27,169 nucleotides of DNA from an uncultured Eubacteriales bacterium (lineage in GTDB: Bacteria; Bacillota; Clostridia; Christensenellales; Aristaeellaceae). The stretch lies in NCBI GenBank assembly GCA_900553265.1, contig USDD01000030.1, positions 1-27,169 on the forward strand, read 5' to 3'. Both the position numbers and the translations under genes were made by a program. Under the pieces are notes generated by a model. It was not told the origin of the DNA. It did no database searches and saw only the letters and a program-made list of their open reading frames with translations. Below, in pieces: positions 14,984 through 27,137 of the stretch (the stretch's first letter is position 1; the number at the start of each line of letters is the position of its first letter).

Positions 14984-16282
14984 TCACTGAAGCGCGGCCA
15001 CAGACACGGACGCGCCGTCCGTCCATTCCATTTTCTTCACGCCGTTCCTCGCGAAGAACAGCAGCGCGTGCGCGTAGAGTCCGTCGTCAGCGTACACCTC
15101 GACAATCCATTCGTCCACGACGACCTTGAGCTTCAGCCGTCCCTCGCGCAGACGGGCGACGCGCGTTCTGCGGAAGGCGTCGGCGTTGTACGCGCCGTTC
15201 GCGTCCAGCAGCGGGCTTGCGGAGCGCTCGGTCTCGATCTCGTTGTTCCCGTTCAGGCGAATGATCAGCGCGTCCTCCGAGTGCTCTCCATGCAGCGTCA
15301 GCGCAAACAGGCCGTCGCTCTCCAGCTCGGCGACGAAGGTTCGTCCGGGCGCTTCCGCGCCCGATTTTGCGGGAATCGCCTGATATTCCGGCAAAACCGG
15401 CTGCTGCGCCGGCGCATAGCCGCCGTTTGCATGAACGAGCCACATGGTTCGGGGCAGCGACAGGCAGCCGCAGTAGCCCGGCGTGGGCAGTGAGCAGGAA
15501 GCACCGCCAAGCCAGCTCATGAACGTGGGCTTCGGCGTTCCGAAGAACGTCACGCCGGCGTAGCTGTCGTAACCTGTCTCAACGAGATGCGGCTCGGAGT
15601 CGGTCATACGGAAGGTTTTGCCGTCAAATTCGCCGAGGGCACAGACCATTCTGCAATGGGAAACAGGCTCGCGGAAGATCATGCTCGCCGAGAGCAGCCA
15701 TTTCGAATGTCCGTCGTCAGAGGACAGTTTGAAGCAATCTGTGCATTCGAAAATGTCTCCCAGCCACTGCTCCGGCCGGAATTCACCGGTCTTTTCCCAC
15801 TTCGTCAGATTCTCCGAATGGTAGAAATCCGCATGGTCGCCCGCGGCGACCACCACCGACCATCCGCCCAACACGGGATTTGGGAACACCTTGGGATCGC
15901 GAAAATCCGGAATGCCGGGATTGTCGATGACGGGATTGCCGTCGAACTTCTCAAAATGCCGACCATCGTCCGAAAAAGCCACGCACTGACGCTCACGGTC
16001 GCCGTGAGCGGTGTACATCAGCGCCATGCGGCCGTCGCCGGTCTGCACCGCGCTGCCGGAGAACATGGTTCCCAGCGCGTCGGGCGCGAGGGCGATTCCC
16101 AGCTCGCGCCAGTGGAGCATGTCGTCGCTCACGGCGTGCAGCCAGTGCATCGGCCCCCAGACCACGTCGTCCGGATTGTGCTGGGCAAAGAGATGAAAGC
16201 CCTCTTGGGTCTGAATTAGGCCATTGGGATCGTTGATCCATCCGTGCCGAGGCGTAAAATGCAGCTTCGGTCTTCCGAACAT
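14984..16282 (-). CDS. GH32 glycoside hydrolase (sucrose/fructan beta-fructosidase family)
   Basis: Predicted retaining beta-fructosidase of 432 residues, no signal peptide, so it acts on imported sugar. The nucleophile aspartate is D18 in WINDPNG, the transition-state stabiliser is D129 in FRDP, and the acid/base is E179 in FECTD. The N-terminal five-bladed propeller (to about 290) is followed by a beta-sandwich. Two ATGs lie close together; the second (16282) is chosen because GGAG is 7 bases before it and only one base before the first (16288). It follows the GH106-like gene on the same strand across a terminator-like hairpin. No fructokinase or sucrose PTS gene is near, so the true substrate is open. 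Confidence 0.9.
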   Translation of the reverse strand: MFGRPKLHFTPRHGWINDPNGLIQTQEGFHLFAQHNPDDVVWGPMHWLHAVSDDMLHWRELGIALAPDALGTMFSGSAVQTGDGRMALMYTAHGDRERQCVAFSDDGRHFEKFDGNPVIDNPGIPDFRDPKVFPNPVLGGWSVVVAAGDHADFYHSENLTKWEKTGEFRPEQWLGDIFECTDCFKLSSDDGHSKWLLSASMIFREPVSHCRMVCALGEFDGKTFRMTDSEPHLVETGYDSYAGVTFFGTPKPTFMSWLGGASCSLPTPGYCGCLSLPRTMWLVHANGGYAPAQQPVLPEYQAIPAKSGAEAPGRTFVAELESDGLFALTLHGEHSEDALIIRLNGNNEIETERSASPLLDANGAYNADAFRRTRVARLREGRLKLKVVVDEWIVEVYADDGLYAHALLFFARNGVKKMEWTDGASVSVAALQ

Positions 16283-16297
16283 CCTCATTCTCCTTTC

Positions 16298-16332
16298 AAA
16301 ACAGGCCCGTCTCCATGCGAAGAACGGGCCTG
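16298..16332 (-). terminator. Terminator or attenuator between the two glycosidase genes
   Basis: CAGGCCCGT pairs with ACGGGCCTG (16302-16310 and 16324-16332) around a 13-base loop, followed on the minus strand by TTTT. It starts 9 bases after the GH106-like stop. The T-run leads directly into GAAAGGAG, the ribosome binding site of the GH32 gene. Confidence 0.75.
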
Positions 16333-16340
16333 TGCGTCGT

Positions 16341-19268
16341 TTACGCCAGCTCGAGGCCAGTCAGCCCAAAGCGGACGAAGGCATAATCGTCGGTATAGTG
16401 CTCGCAGGTTCCGTCTTCCTTCCACCAGCCGTAGCCGGAGAACAGGTCGGGTGAAACGCCGAAGGGCTCGGGATCCTTCGCGAAGTGGAAGGGGCCGAAC
16501 ACGTTGCGATAACTGGAATAGAGCGTCACGTCCACGGTGTTGTCGCCCTTCTTCAGAAGGCCGGACACGTCGCAGGCCGTGTCAAACATGACCATCTTCT
16601 CCGCGCCGCCGTTGACGCGCACCTTGGCGATGGCGTAGCGGCCGGGCAGGCGCAGCATGGTCTCGGTTCCGTCGGCGATCACATGGAAGCGGAAGGTCAT
16701 CCTGCCGCCGAAGAAGGGATAGCCCTCCTGCGCCAGCGCGCCGATATGCACCTTCTTCTTCGACGGAACGATGGCGAAGCCGTCGGAGGTTATGAGCGTA
16801 TGCTTCTCGCCCTCGCGGAACGCGCCGGCCTTTACGCCGAAGTCGCCGCGGAGATAGACGCACTCGATGTTCGTGCGATAGCTCAGGCAGTTGATGAGAC
16901 TCTCGGTGCCGTCGGAATGCTCGTAGTACACGCCGTTGAACACGTCGTAGACCTCCTGCGGCTGGGTGTAGTCGATCTCGAACACCAGCTCGTTATGGCC
17001 GACGACCGCCTTGTCCAGGATGTCCGCCGTGCGGAAGGACAGGTCGAAGCTGCCGGTCTCGGTTTTGCCCAGCTCCTCGCCGTTCAGGCGCACGCTCCGG
17101 GCGTTCATGTCCTCGAACTCCACGCGCAGCGACGCCGGGCGCTCGGCCATCTCGAAGGCGTACTTGACGGACACGGTGCGGTTGGTCTTGCCGCGCAGCA
17201 AGCGGTCGGACACGGCCATGATGGGCAGCGGGCGGGTGTACTCCACGCCGTCGAAGGACATGGACGCATAGTCGAGGGTCAGCGTGTTCTCGTCGGCGGC
17301 GACGATCTCCGCCTTGCCGTCGGTCACGGAATGGACAGCGCCCGTCTCCGCCGGCGCGACAGACTGCGCCTCGTCGTCCAGCAGGATGACGTAGGACTGG
17401 CCGGGCGCGAAGGTCAGCGGCACGACGATTTCGTCGCCCTCGCGGCGGAAGCTCAGCGGCGCTTCCTCGCGAGCCTCCAGATCGAAGCGCTTCGCGCCCT
17501 TGGCGGCAAAGCGATATTCCACGGCGAAGGTCGCCTCGTTGGAGAGATTGACCGCGTAGAGGAAGCGGCCGAAGTCCGCGTGGCGCATGGTGGAGCGAAT
17601 CTCCGTGGACGGCGCGTTGATGGAATACTCGTCGCTGACCATGTCGTCAAAGGCGATATTGGCGCGCAGGAAGGACAGATCGGCCTTCTCGCCGTCCACC
17701 AGCGTGGGCGCTTCGCCCTGCAGGTAGAGCTTGCCGCCGTTGGCCACGAACTGCTTCAGCAGCGCGGCGGTGTTCGCGTCCAGATTGTCCATCTCGGGCA
17801 CGACGACGATGCTGTAGGCGCACCTACCCATGACCAGCCGGTCGCCGTCCACGCGGCCGTCCTCCTTCAGCAGCGTCTCGTCGATGTAATGGTGGCCGAT
17901 GTTGGCGCGGCCCAGCGTCTCGATCAGCTCGAAAAAGCGTCTGTTCAGCTCGGTCACACAGTCGCGCTCGTTGCGCTTGAAGGTCAGATAGGCCGAATGG
18001 ATGGGATGGATGACCGCCACATCGGCGACCTCCGTGCTCTCGGCGAGCATGTAGCCCAGCGCCGTGAAGTAGTCGTTGAAATGCCTGAACTCCTCGGGCT
18101 GCGTCCAGGTGTTGTGCTCGGAATAGAACGCGGGATAGTCGCGCTTGCGCTGGCCGCGGATGGAATAGGGATACAGATGCTGGCACATCTGGTTCACGCC
18201 GTTGACATACTGCCACTCGGCGATGCGCTTGAGCTCCCGGGGCGTAACGTCCCAGCCCGCGCAGGCGAAGGTCTCGGTCAGCACGTGCTTCTTGCCGTAC
18301 TGCTGCGCCACAGAGGAAACCTGGCGCGGCGAGGCCTCGGTGGAGATGTCGCGGCCCAGCCAGTCCATGCCTGGCTTGTGCTCGTACTTGTAGAACGGCA
18401 TGACGCCCGCGCAGCACATCATCTGGCCGAACAGGCTGCTCTCCTCGATGGTGTGACCCGTCAGCTGGCAGTTGTGCTCGGTGCACCAATCGTAAATCTG
18501 CTTTGCAAAATTCTCGGTGTAGAGGAAATTCATCACCGTCCAGTAGCGGAAGCGCAGACGGTCGGACTGCTCGCAGTCCACGAACAGCGCGCCCAGCTCG
18601 TCCAGCAGATCCTCGCCGTAGCGCCTGCGATATTCCTCCAGCATCACCGGCGTATAGGCGGTGTCCCAGCGGAAGAACTGGGGCTCGTCGGTGAAGAAGC
18701 CCATCATGGGATTGCCGAAGTCCCTGCCGAAGCGGGCGTAGTACTTCTCATGAGTCTCGTCTATAAATTTGCGCACGATTTCGGGATTCAGAATGTCCAC
18801 GACGGAGGAATTCTTCCTCTCGTAGAGGGTGATGTAGTCGTGCTCGCCATCCAGCGCCGCGCGCACGCGCTCGATCCTCTGTCCATTGAGCGCATAGACC
18901 GCCAGCGCGCTCTCGTCGAATTCCTTCTTCGTCTCGCAGACGATGTAATGCTCCCAGTTGTTCTCGTCCTCCAGCAGCTTCATGCCGGCGAAGCCGCTGG
19001 GCCAGCCGTTTTCGTCGTAGCACCACGCGTCCATGCCCTGCTTGCGGGCTTCGTCAATGCACGCGCCGGTCACGTCGAACCACTTTTCGCCCAGATACTC
19101 GGTGGTCAGACCGCCGCGGGCGTGCATGAAGAAGCCGCCGATGCCGGCCTTTTTCATCTCGCGAATCTGGCGGCGCAGCTCGTCCGCCTCCAGCGCGTCG
19201 TTCCAGCTCCAGAACGGAATGGACTGATAGTCCTTCAGATCCTGCGAAAGCCTCTTTTTCAGCTCCAT
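16341..19268 (-). CDS. Large GH106-like glycoside hydrolase (alpha-L-rhamnosidase-type fold)
   Basis: Predicted cytoplasmic glycoside hydrolase of 975 residues with no signal peptide. The N-terminal part (to about 420) looks like a TIM barrel of the GH106/GH2-like group, with PFWSWNDALE (18-27), MKKAGIGGFFMHARGG, WCYDENGWPSG (82-92), FFTDEPQFF (E195), GHTIEE and TETFACAGW (E332) as conserved acidic stretches. A Rossmann-like segment follows (VVVPEMDNLD, LKQFVANGGKLYL; about 490-530). The C-terminus (about 690-960) has jelly-roll carbohydrate-binding-like repeats (RVEFEDMNARSVRLNGEELG; GDNTVDVTLYSS). Catalytic residues are not proven by sequence alone, and rhamnose specificity is uncertain. 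Starts TTG 19289 and ATG 19280 are rejected for lack of spacing to AAAGGA; ATG 19268 has it 11 bases upstream. Confidence 0.82.
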   Translation of the reverse strand: MELKKRLSQDLKDYQSIPFWSWNDALEADELRRQIREMKKAGIGGFFMHARGGLTTEYLGEKWFDVTGACIDEARKQGMDAWCYDENGWPSGFAGMKLLEDENNWEHYIVCETKKEFDESALAVYALNGQRIERVRAALDGEHDYITLYERKNSSVVDILNPEIVRKFIDETHEKYYARFGRDFGNPMMGFFTDEPQFFRWDTAYTPVMLEEYRRRYGEDLLDELGALFVDCEQSDRLRFRYWTVMNFLYTENFAKQIYDWCTEHNCQLTGHTIEESSLFGQMMCCAGVMPFYKYEHKPGMDWLGRDISTEASPRQVSSVAQQYGKKHVLTETFACAGWDVTPRELKRIAEWQYVNGVNQMCQHLYPYSIRGQRKRDYPAFYSEHNTWTQPEEFRHFNDYFTALGYMLAESTEVADVAVIHPIHSAYLTFKRNERDCVTELNRRFFELIETLGRANIGHHYIDETLLKEDGRVDGDRLVMGRCAYSIVVVPEMDNLDANTAALLKQFVANGGKLYLQGEAPTLVDGEKADLSFLRANIAFDDMVSDEYSINAPSTEIRSTMRHADFGRFLYAVNLSNEATFAVEYRFAAKGAKRFDLEAREEAPLSFRREGDEIVVPLTFAPGQSYVILLDDEAQSVAPAETGAVHSVTDGKAEIVAADENTLTLDYASMSFDGVEYTRPLPIMAVSDRLLRGKTNRTVSVKYAFEMAERPASLRVEFEDMNARSVRLNGEELGKTETGSFDLSFRTADILDKAVVGHNELVFEIDYTQPQEVYDVFNGVYYEHSDGTESLINCLSYRTNIECVYLRGDFGVKAGAFREGEKHTLITSDGFAIVPSKKKVHIGALAQEGYPFFGGRMTFRFHVIADGTETMLRLPGRYAIAKVRVNGGAEKMVMFDTACDVSGLLKKGDNTVDVTLYSSYRNVFGPFHFAKDPEPFGVSPDLFSGYGWWKEDGTCEHYTDDYAFVRFGLTGLELA

Positions 19269-19373
19269 TTTTCGTTTCATCCTTTCCAATTCAATCCGAA
19301 AATTTCTGGAAATCTGTCCATTTTTTCTTTCGACACGCTTTGCACATTTTCCTGCCCGGCGTGCGCAGGGATG

Positions 19374-19403
19374 AAAAAAAGCATCCGACGTTTTACCGAA
19401 TGC
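19374..19403 (-). terminator. Terminator-like hairpin in the leader of the GH106-like gene
   Basis: On the minus strand GCATTCG pairs with CGGATGC (7 bp, one U-G pair) around a 9-base loop, followed by seven T. It lies about 105 bases upstream of the GH106-like start. It either ends transcription from the AT-rich island or acts as an attenuator. No convincing promoter was found between it and the gene. Confidence 0.6.
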
Positions 19404-19591
19404 TGGAATGACTAATCTGGTAAACTATGATACAGGGGACGATGCGCCTTGCAGGGTGCAATGGCGGGTGCAAATTGTCGGAGTGTGCAGATGTTGCTTA
19501 CTGCTTCGATGTCCCTACAGCGTAAACTATACTTTAATGCAGTTCGCCCATATTAGCATTAGCTGTAATGAGACAACATTCGTGACAAATT
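19404..19591. other. Gene-free AT-rich intergenic stretch
   Basis: Together with the leader 19269-19403 this makes 323 bases without a gene. Beyond the hairpin described separately I see only weak -10-like hexamers on the minus strand (TATCAT near 19430, TATAGT near 19530) without matching -35 boxes. The base composition drops sharply here relative to the coding DNA on either side. Confidence 0.5.
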
Positions 19592-19936
19592 TTATCGAAT
19601 ATATGGCCATATAAACCCATCAGCACTTCCATGTTTAGCCCATATTGTCCACCAATCTTTAACTTTCCACTGCTCGTAAGACGCATTTTTATTATTTTCT
19701 AATAACATCACATGCCCACCCTGCTTATTTCTGACATACACTTTCAGATACCGCGGATTTTTCTCCAACACTTTTAAAGTATCTATCGAACCTATCATAT
19801 CATTCGATTCACATACAGTAACTAAATCGCTGTTACTAAACTTGGCAGTCAGTATTTCGCAATAAGTTAGCGAAGCGATCCATGGTTCAAGGATAAGCAT
19901 GATAAGTACTACTGCGATTTGCGTCTTTCTCTTCAT
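19592..19936 (-). CDS. Small exported or membrane-anchored hypothetical protein in an AT-rich island
   Basis: I do not recognise a family. The protein is 114 residues. It has a basic start (MKRKTQ), a hydrophobic segment at about 7-24 (IAVVLIMLILEPWIASL) that could be a signal peptide or anchor, and a short extracellular-type domain ending in a Trp-rich tail (WKVKDWWTIWAKHGSADGFIWPYIR, quoted in part). The start at 19936 is chosen over 19948 because GGAGG lies 5 bases before it and overlaps the earlier ATG. Codon use is AT-rich, unlike all neighbours, which suggests acquisition by transfer. It begins 15 bases after the stop of the start-less frame upstream, as in an operon. Confidence 0.6.
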   Translation of the reverse strand: MKRKTQIAVVLIMLILEPWIASLTYCEILTAKFSNSDLVTVCESNDMIGSIDTLKVLEKNPRYLKVYVRNKQGGHVMLLENNKNASYEQWKVKDWWTIWAKHGSADGFIWPYIR

Positions 19937-19951
19937 GTTAACCTCCATGTT

Positions 19952-20182
19952 TTACCGCAGACCTAAAAGTTGTTTCATTTTGTTGCACACAACCCGCATA
20001 TAATTATTAGACTTTATATTACTGTTGGAAGTTCCCACTACAATGCTATTAGAATACCAAGGATACTTGGACTTTTGGCAATCCTCTTGTATGATGGTTA
20101 TCGCTCGTTCGTGATCTGAACACTTTGCCAGTCTATAAATGCAAAAGAAGTCCTCATGCTTTGTAACAAAACATGAGGACTT
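19952..20182 (-). pseudogene. Start-less reading frame, probable 3' remnant of a lost gene
   Basis: A 76-codon open frame (K-S-S-C-F-V at its left limit, ending ...MKQLLGLR) runs on the minus strand from the tRNA-Val downstream hairpin to a TAA at 19952. No ATG, GTG or TTG with a ribosome binding site lies at its beginning; upstream it runs only into the tRNA. It contains protein-like stretches such as HERAITIIQEDCQ and NNYMRVVCNKMK. The stop is 15 bases before the next gene's start and its AT-rich codons match that gene. The simplest reading is the C-terminal end of a gene cut off when DNA recombined at the tRNA 3' end. Chance openness in AT-rich DNA cannot be excluded. Confidence 0.4.
20141..20182 (-). 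terminator. Terminator of tRNA-Val
   Basis: An 11-bp perfect stem (AAGTCCTCATG with CATGAGGACTT, 20149-20159 and 20172-20182) with further TTTG/CAAA pairing inside. On the minus strand TCTTTT follows. It starts 3 bases after the encoded CCA end. Confidence 0.88.
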
Positions 20183-20185
20183 AGT

Positions 20186-20262
20186 TGGTGGGGTTAGTAG
20201 GGCTCGAACCTATGACCTTCACGATGTCAACGTGACGCTCTAACCAACTGAGCTATAACCCC
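20186..20262 (-). tRNA. tRNA-Val (anticodon GAC), CCA end encoded
   Basis: Complete cloverleaf on the minus strand. Acceptor GGGGTTA (20256-20262) pairs with TAACCCC; D-stem GCTC/GAGC; anticodon stem TCACG/CGTGA with loop TTGACAT, giving anticodon GAC; T-arm with TTCGAGC loop; discriminator A at 20189 and encoded CCA at 20186-20188. The outermost T-stem pair is an A-C mismatch. A perfect-consensus promoter and a terminator flank it, so it is a single-gene unit. Confidence 0.95.
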
Positions 20263-20276
20263 AAGCGACATTTGTT

Positions 20277-20305
20277 ATTATACCTCAGCGTGCCGCATTT
20301 GTCAA
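20277..20305 (-). promoter_or_regulatory. Perfect-consensus sigma-A promoter of tRNA-Val
   Basis: Minus-strand TTGACA (20300-20305) and TATAAT (20277-20282) separated by exactly 17 bases. It places the transcription start a few bases from the tRNA 5' end. Confidence 0.95.
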
Positions 20306-20447
20306 TGCTTTTTTTCGCCTGTTTCCAAATTTTTCTTCAGATTCCGCCTTGCCGGAGTTCCGGCGGGCACGATGCGGAAGCCGCGCTCTGCAAATGCGTT
20401 AAAGTTTTCTATCTGGGTGAAATGCTCTGGCTAAACGTGTCCAAAAG

Positions 20448-20456
20448 TGGTATAAT
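20448..20456 (+). promoter_or_regulatory. Extended -10 promoter of gyrB
   Basis: TGG-TATAAT at 20448-20456 with no recognisable -35 at the right distance (TGGCTA). The leader to gyrB is about 50 bases. With the divergent tRNA promoter this accounts for the gap 20263-20512; a small GC hairpin (GCCGG-AGTT-CCGGC, 20351-20364) lies between them without a T-run. Confidence 0.65.
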
Positions 20457-20512
20457 AATATAGAAAGAATTTTGTTCCCATTGCTCTGAAAAACGCAGAT
20501 GAGGTTGGAATA

Positions 20513-22456
<1,944 letters not shown>

Positions 22457-22476
22457 CGAAACGGAGGAGACTTCCT

Positions 22477-24987
<2,511 letters not shown>

Positions 24988-24999
24988 CCGCTTTTCCGA

Positions 25000-25038
25000 G
25001 CCGTGAAGGCCGTCTGGTCGGCTTTCACGGCTTCTTTT
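25000..25038 (+). terminator. Terminator after gyrA
   Basis: A 12-bp stem (GCCGTGAAGGCC with GGCTTTCACGGC, one G-U pair), an 8-base loop and TTCTTTT, starting 13 bases after gyrA. The acetyltransferase gene follows only 24 bases later with no separate promoter seen, so it may depend on read-through. Confidence 0.85.
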
Positions 25039-25061
25039 CATTCAGAGGAGGACTGTCCCGC

Positions 25062-25565
25062 ATGGAGAAGACTGTTGACAGCGCCTATCGCATCCGCCCG
25101 ATTCTGCCGGAGGACGACGCGCGCCTCGCGCAGATCATCCGGCAGAATCTCGAAAAGAAGCATCTGAACATTCCCGGCACGGCCTATTTCGACCCGGAGC
25201 TTGCCCATCTGAGCCGCTTTTACGCCGTTCTTCCCGAAAAGCGCGCCTATTTCGTCGCGGAATGCGGCGGCGAGGTTCTCGGCGGCGCGGGCTATGCGGA
25301 ATGCTCCGCGTTCGAGGACTGCGCCGAGCTGCAGAAGCTCTATCTCTCCGACTCCGCCAAGGGAAAGGGCCTCGGCCGCCGGCTGATGGAGACGGTGGAG
25401 GATCGCGCCCGGCAGGCGGGCTATCGCCGGCTCTATCTCGAAACCCACTCGATTCTGGACGCGGCCATTCGTCTGTACGAACGGCGCGGCTATCGCTCCA
25501 TCGACCGCCCGCCGTCGGTGCAGCACGGAACCATGGATCGCTTCTATCTCAGGGAACTGACTTAA
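25062..25565 (+). CDS. GNAT family N-acetyltransferase
   Basis: Predicted acetyl-CoA-dependent acetyltransferase of 167 residues, cytoplasmic, acceptor unknown. It begins with a typical IRPILPEDDARLAQIIR strand-helix, then YFVAECGGEVLGGAGY (beta 3-4). The acetyl-CoA loop is KLYLSDSAKGKGLGRRLM (motif A, Q/RxxGxG-like), and the end has the ETHSILDAAIRLYERRGY signature of motif B. The start has AGAGGAGG about 10 bases upstream. It lies between gyrA and the convergent recF. Confidence 0.92.
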   Translation: MEKTVDSAYRIRPILPEDDARLAQIIRQNLEKKHLNIPGTAYFDPELAHLSRFYAVLPEKRAYFVAECGGEVLGGAGYAECSAFEDCAELQKLYLSDSAKGKGLGRRLMETVEDRARQAGYRRLYLETHSILDAAIRLYERRGYRSIDRPPSVQHGTMDRFYLRELT

Positions 25566-25569
25566 AGCC

Positions 25570-25611
25570 AAAGCGACCGCCGGGGATTTTTCTCCCCGGC
25601 GGTCGCTTTTT
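25570..25611. terminator. Strong bidirectional terminator between the acetyltransferase gene and recF
   Basis: A 17-bp perfect stem (25570-25586 with 25593-25609) and a 6-base loop. T-runs flank it on the plus strand (TTTTT), and A-runs on the other side give T on the minus strand. Its edge touches the recF stop codon at 25611. Confidence 0.95.
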
Positions 25612-26699
25612 CACAGCTCCCGTTCGATTTTCGCGCCGCTGACGCGGTAGATCGTGCCCGCCTCGGCTCCGGCCAGATCGTCGGGATCGGTGCAGGTCAC
25701 CAGCGTCTGCACGCCCTTCAGATGCTCCAGCAGGCGGCGGCGGCGGCCGGGATCCAGCTCGCTCATCACATCGTCCAGCATCAGCACCGGCCATTCCCCC
25801 AGCTCGTCGCGCATGACCTTCAGCTCCGCCAGGCGCATGGACAGCGCGGCGGTGCGCTGCTGGCCCTGAGAGCCGAAGGCGCGCACGTCCCGGCCGTCCA
25901 CCAGCAGCGCCACGTCGTCGCGATGCGGCCCGACGGACGTGGTCAGCCGCCGCGCGTCGTTCTCCCGTGCCGCGAACAGCGCGTCCATGCACGCCTGCGC
26001 GTCGCCGCCGTCGACGCTGGGCCGGTACTGAATGCTCAGCCGCTCCCGGTCGCCGGCGATGTCCCGATGGGTCTCCCCCGCCGTCTCCGAAAGCCGCGTC
26101 ACGTACTCGCGCCGATGGCGCATCAGCTCCGCGCCCGACGCGGCCAGCTGCTCGTCCCATGAATCCAGCGTGGCCATCAGCGACGGACGGGCCGCCGCCG
26201 CGCGCAACAGCTCGTTGCGCTGCTTCAGCGCCCGGTTGTAGCGCTGCATGGCGTAATAATACGCCGGGCGCAGCTGCGCCAGCGCCATGTCCACAAAGCG
26301 CCGCCGCTCCGCCGGGCCGTCCTTGACCGTGCGCAGGTCTTCGGGCGAAAACAGCACGCCCGTCACATGGCCCAGCAGCTCGCCCGAGCGCGAGACCTCC
26401 TGTCCGGCGACGAGAATGTGCCTCCGACCCGCCGCGGGCAGCTGAATTTCCACCTCGTGAGTGCCGTCGCGGCGCAGCGAATGGATCTGCACATCGGCGA
26501 ACTCCGCGCCCCAGCGAATCAGATCCCGATCCTGCCGCGTGCGGTGGGAGCGCCCGGTGCAGGTCAGATACACCGCCTCCAGCACGTTCGTCTTGCCCTG
26601 TCCATTGTCGCCCAGCAGCACCGTCACGCCCTCGCAGGGCTCAAGCGCGCATTCCTCATAATTTCGAAAATCCTTCAGCTGCAGCTGAGTGATACGCAA
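25611..26699 (-). CDS. recF: RecF, DNA replication and repair protein (TTG start)
   Basis: SMC-like ATPase that helps load RecA at gaps; 362 residues, the usual length. Walker A is GDNGQGKT (30-37) after LQLKDFRNYEE, the ABC-type signature region is FGSQGQQRTAALSMRLAELK, and Walker B is VLMLDDVMSELD. The start is TTG at 26699, read from the minus strand: GGGAGG (26709-26714) lies 9 bases upstream and the protein then begins in register with RecF homologues. No in-frame ATG is near. It is convergent with the gyrB-gyrA unit rather than upstream of gyrB on the same strand. Confidence 0.96.
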   Translation of the reverse strand: MRITQLQLKDFRNYEECALEPCEGVTVLLGDNGQGKTNVLEAVYLTCTGRSHRTRQDRDLIRWGAEFADVQIHSLRRDGTHEVEIQLPAAGRRHILVAGQEVSRSGELLGHVTGVLFSPEDLRTVKDGPAERRRFVDMALAQLRPAYYYAMQRYNRALKQRNELLRAAAARPSLMATLDSWDEQLAASGAELMRHRREYVTRLSETAGETHRDIAGDRERLSIQYRPSVDGGDAQACMDALFAARENDARRLTTSVGPHRDDVALLVDGRDVRAFGSQGQQRTAALSMRLAELKVMRDELGEWPVLMLDDVMSELDPGRRRRLLEHLKGVQTLVTCTDPDDLAGAEAGTIYRVSGAKIEREL

Positions 26700-26724
26700 A
26701 GCCGTTGACCTCCCGTCTGGCGCG

Positions 26725-27137
26725 TCAGTAGTAGTACGCCTCGTAGTAGAAAAAGTGATCCGTGATTGGCTCGGTGTAATACCATTCCTCGCAGGCGTAG
26801 CCGTTATTAACGGGAACCAGCGGCTCCCCGGCGCACCAGATGCGGGTCATGTCGTCGTCTGCGGAATAATAAAATCCCCAAAAGGCTGTGTCCAGTCCGA
26901 AGGGCCTGGCATCGCAGAGATAATCGACAAACACCGGCTTCCCGGTATCCTCGCTGCATTCGACGGATTGGACGGAGAGGCTTCTTCCATCATTCGAAAT
27001 CTGCTCCGTGCGCGTGAAATCGTTCCGAGCGATGTCCGACAGCAGAACGTCGAGGTTTTCCATGCAGACGCGCGTCGCCTGTGCCTGCGCAGAATCCGAA
27101 GGTCGCTTGAACCCGCCGTCGCTCCGCGCCATCAGAA
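26725..27137 (-). CDS. Hypothetical tyrosine-rich protein, 5' end missing at contig edge
   Basis: I do not recognise a family. About 135 residues are visible before the frame runs into adapter sequence, so the 5' end is missing and the ATG at 27132 should not be taken as the start. The visible part has a predicted helical N-terminal region (MENLDVLLSDIARN), then a beta-rich domain with aromatic residues (FWGFYYSADDDMTRIW) and a C-terminus of many Tyr and Phe (DHFFYYEAYYY). This looks like an exported protein domain of a longer precursor, but no signal is visible. It ends 25 bases upstream of recF and may share its transcript. Confidence 0.6.

Noticed and set aside
16485..19415. Plus-strand open frame of nearly 1000 codons opposite the GH106-like gene
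   Set aside because: Mirror frame of a clear multidomain enzyme; low-complexity sequence without motifs.
20351..20364. GC hairpin GCCGG-AGTT-CCGGC between tRNA-Val and gyrB as a terminator
   Set aside because: The stem is only 5 bp and no T-run follows on either strand.
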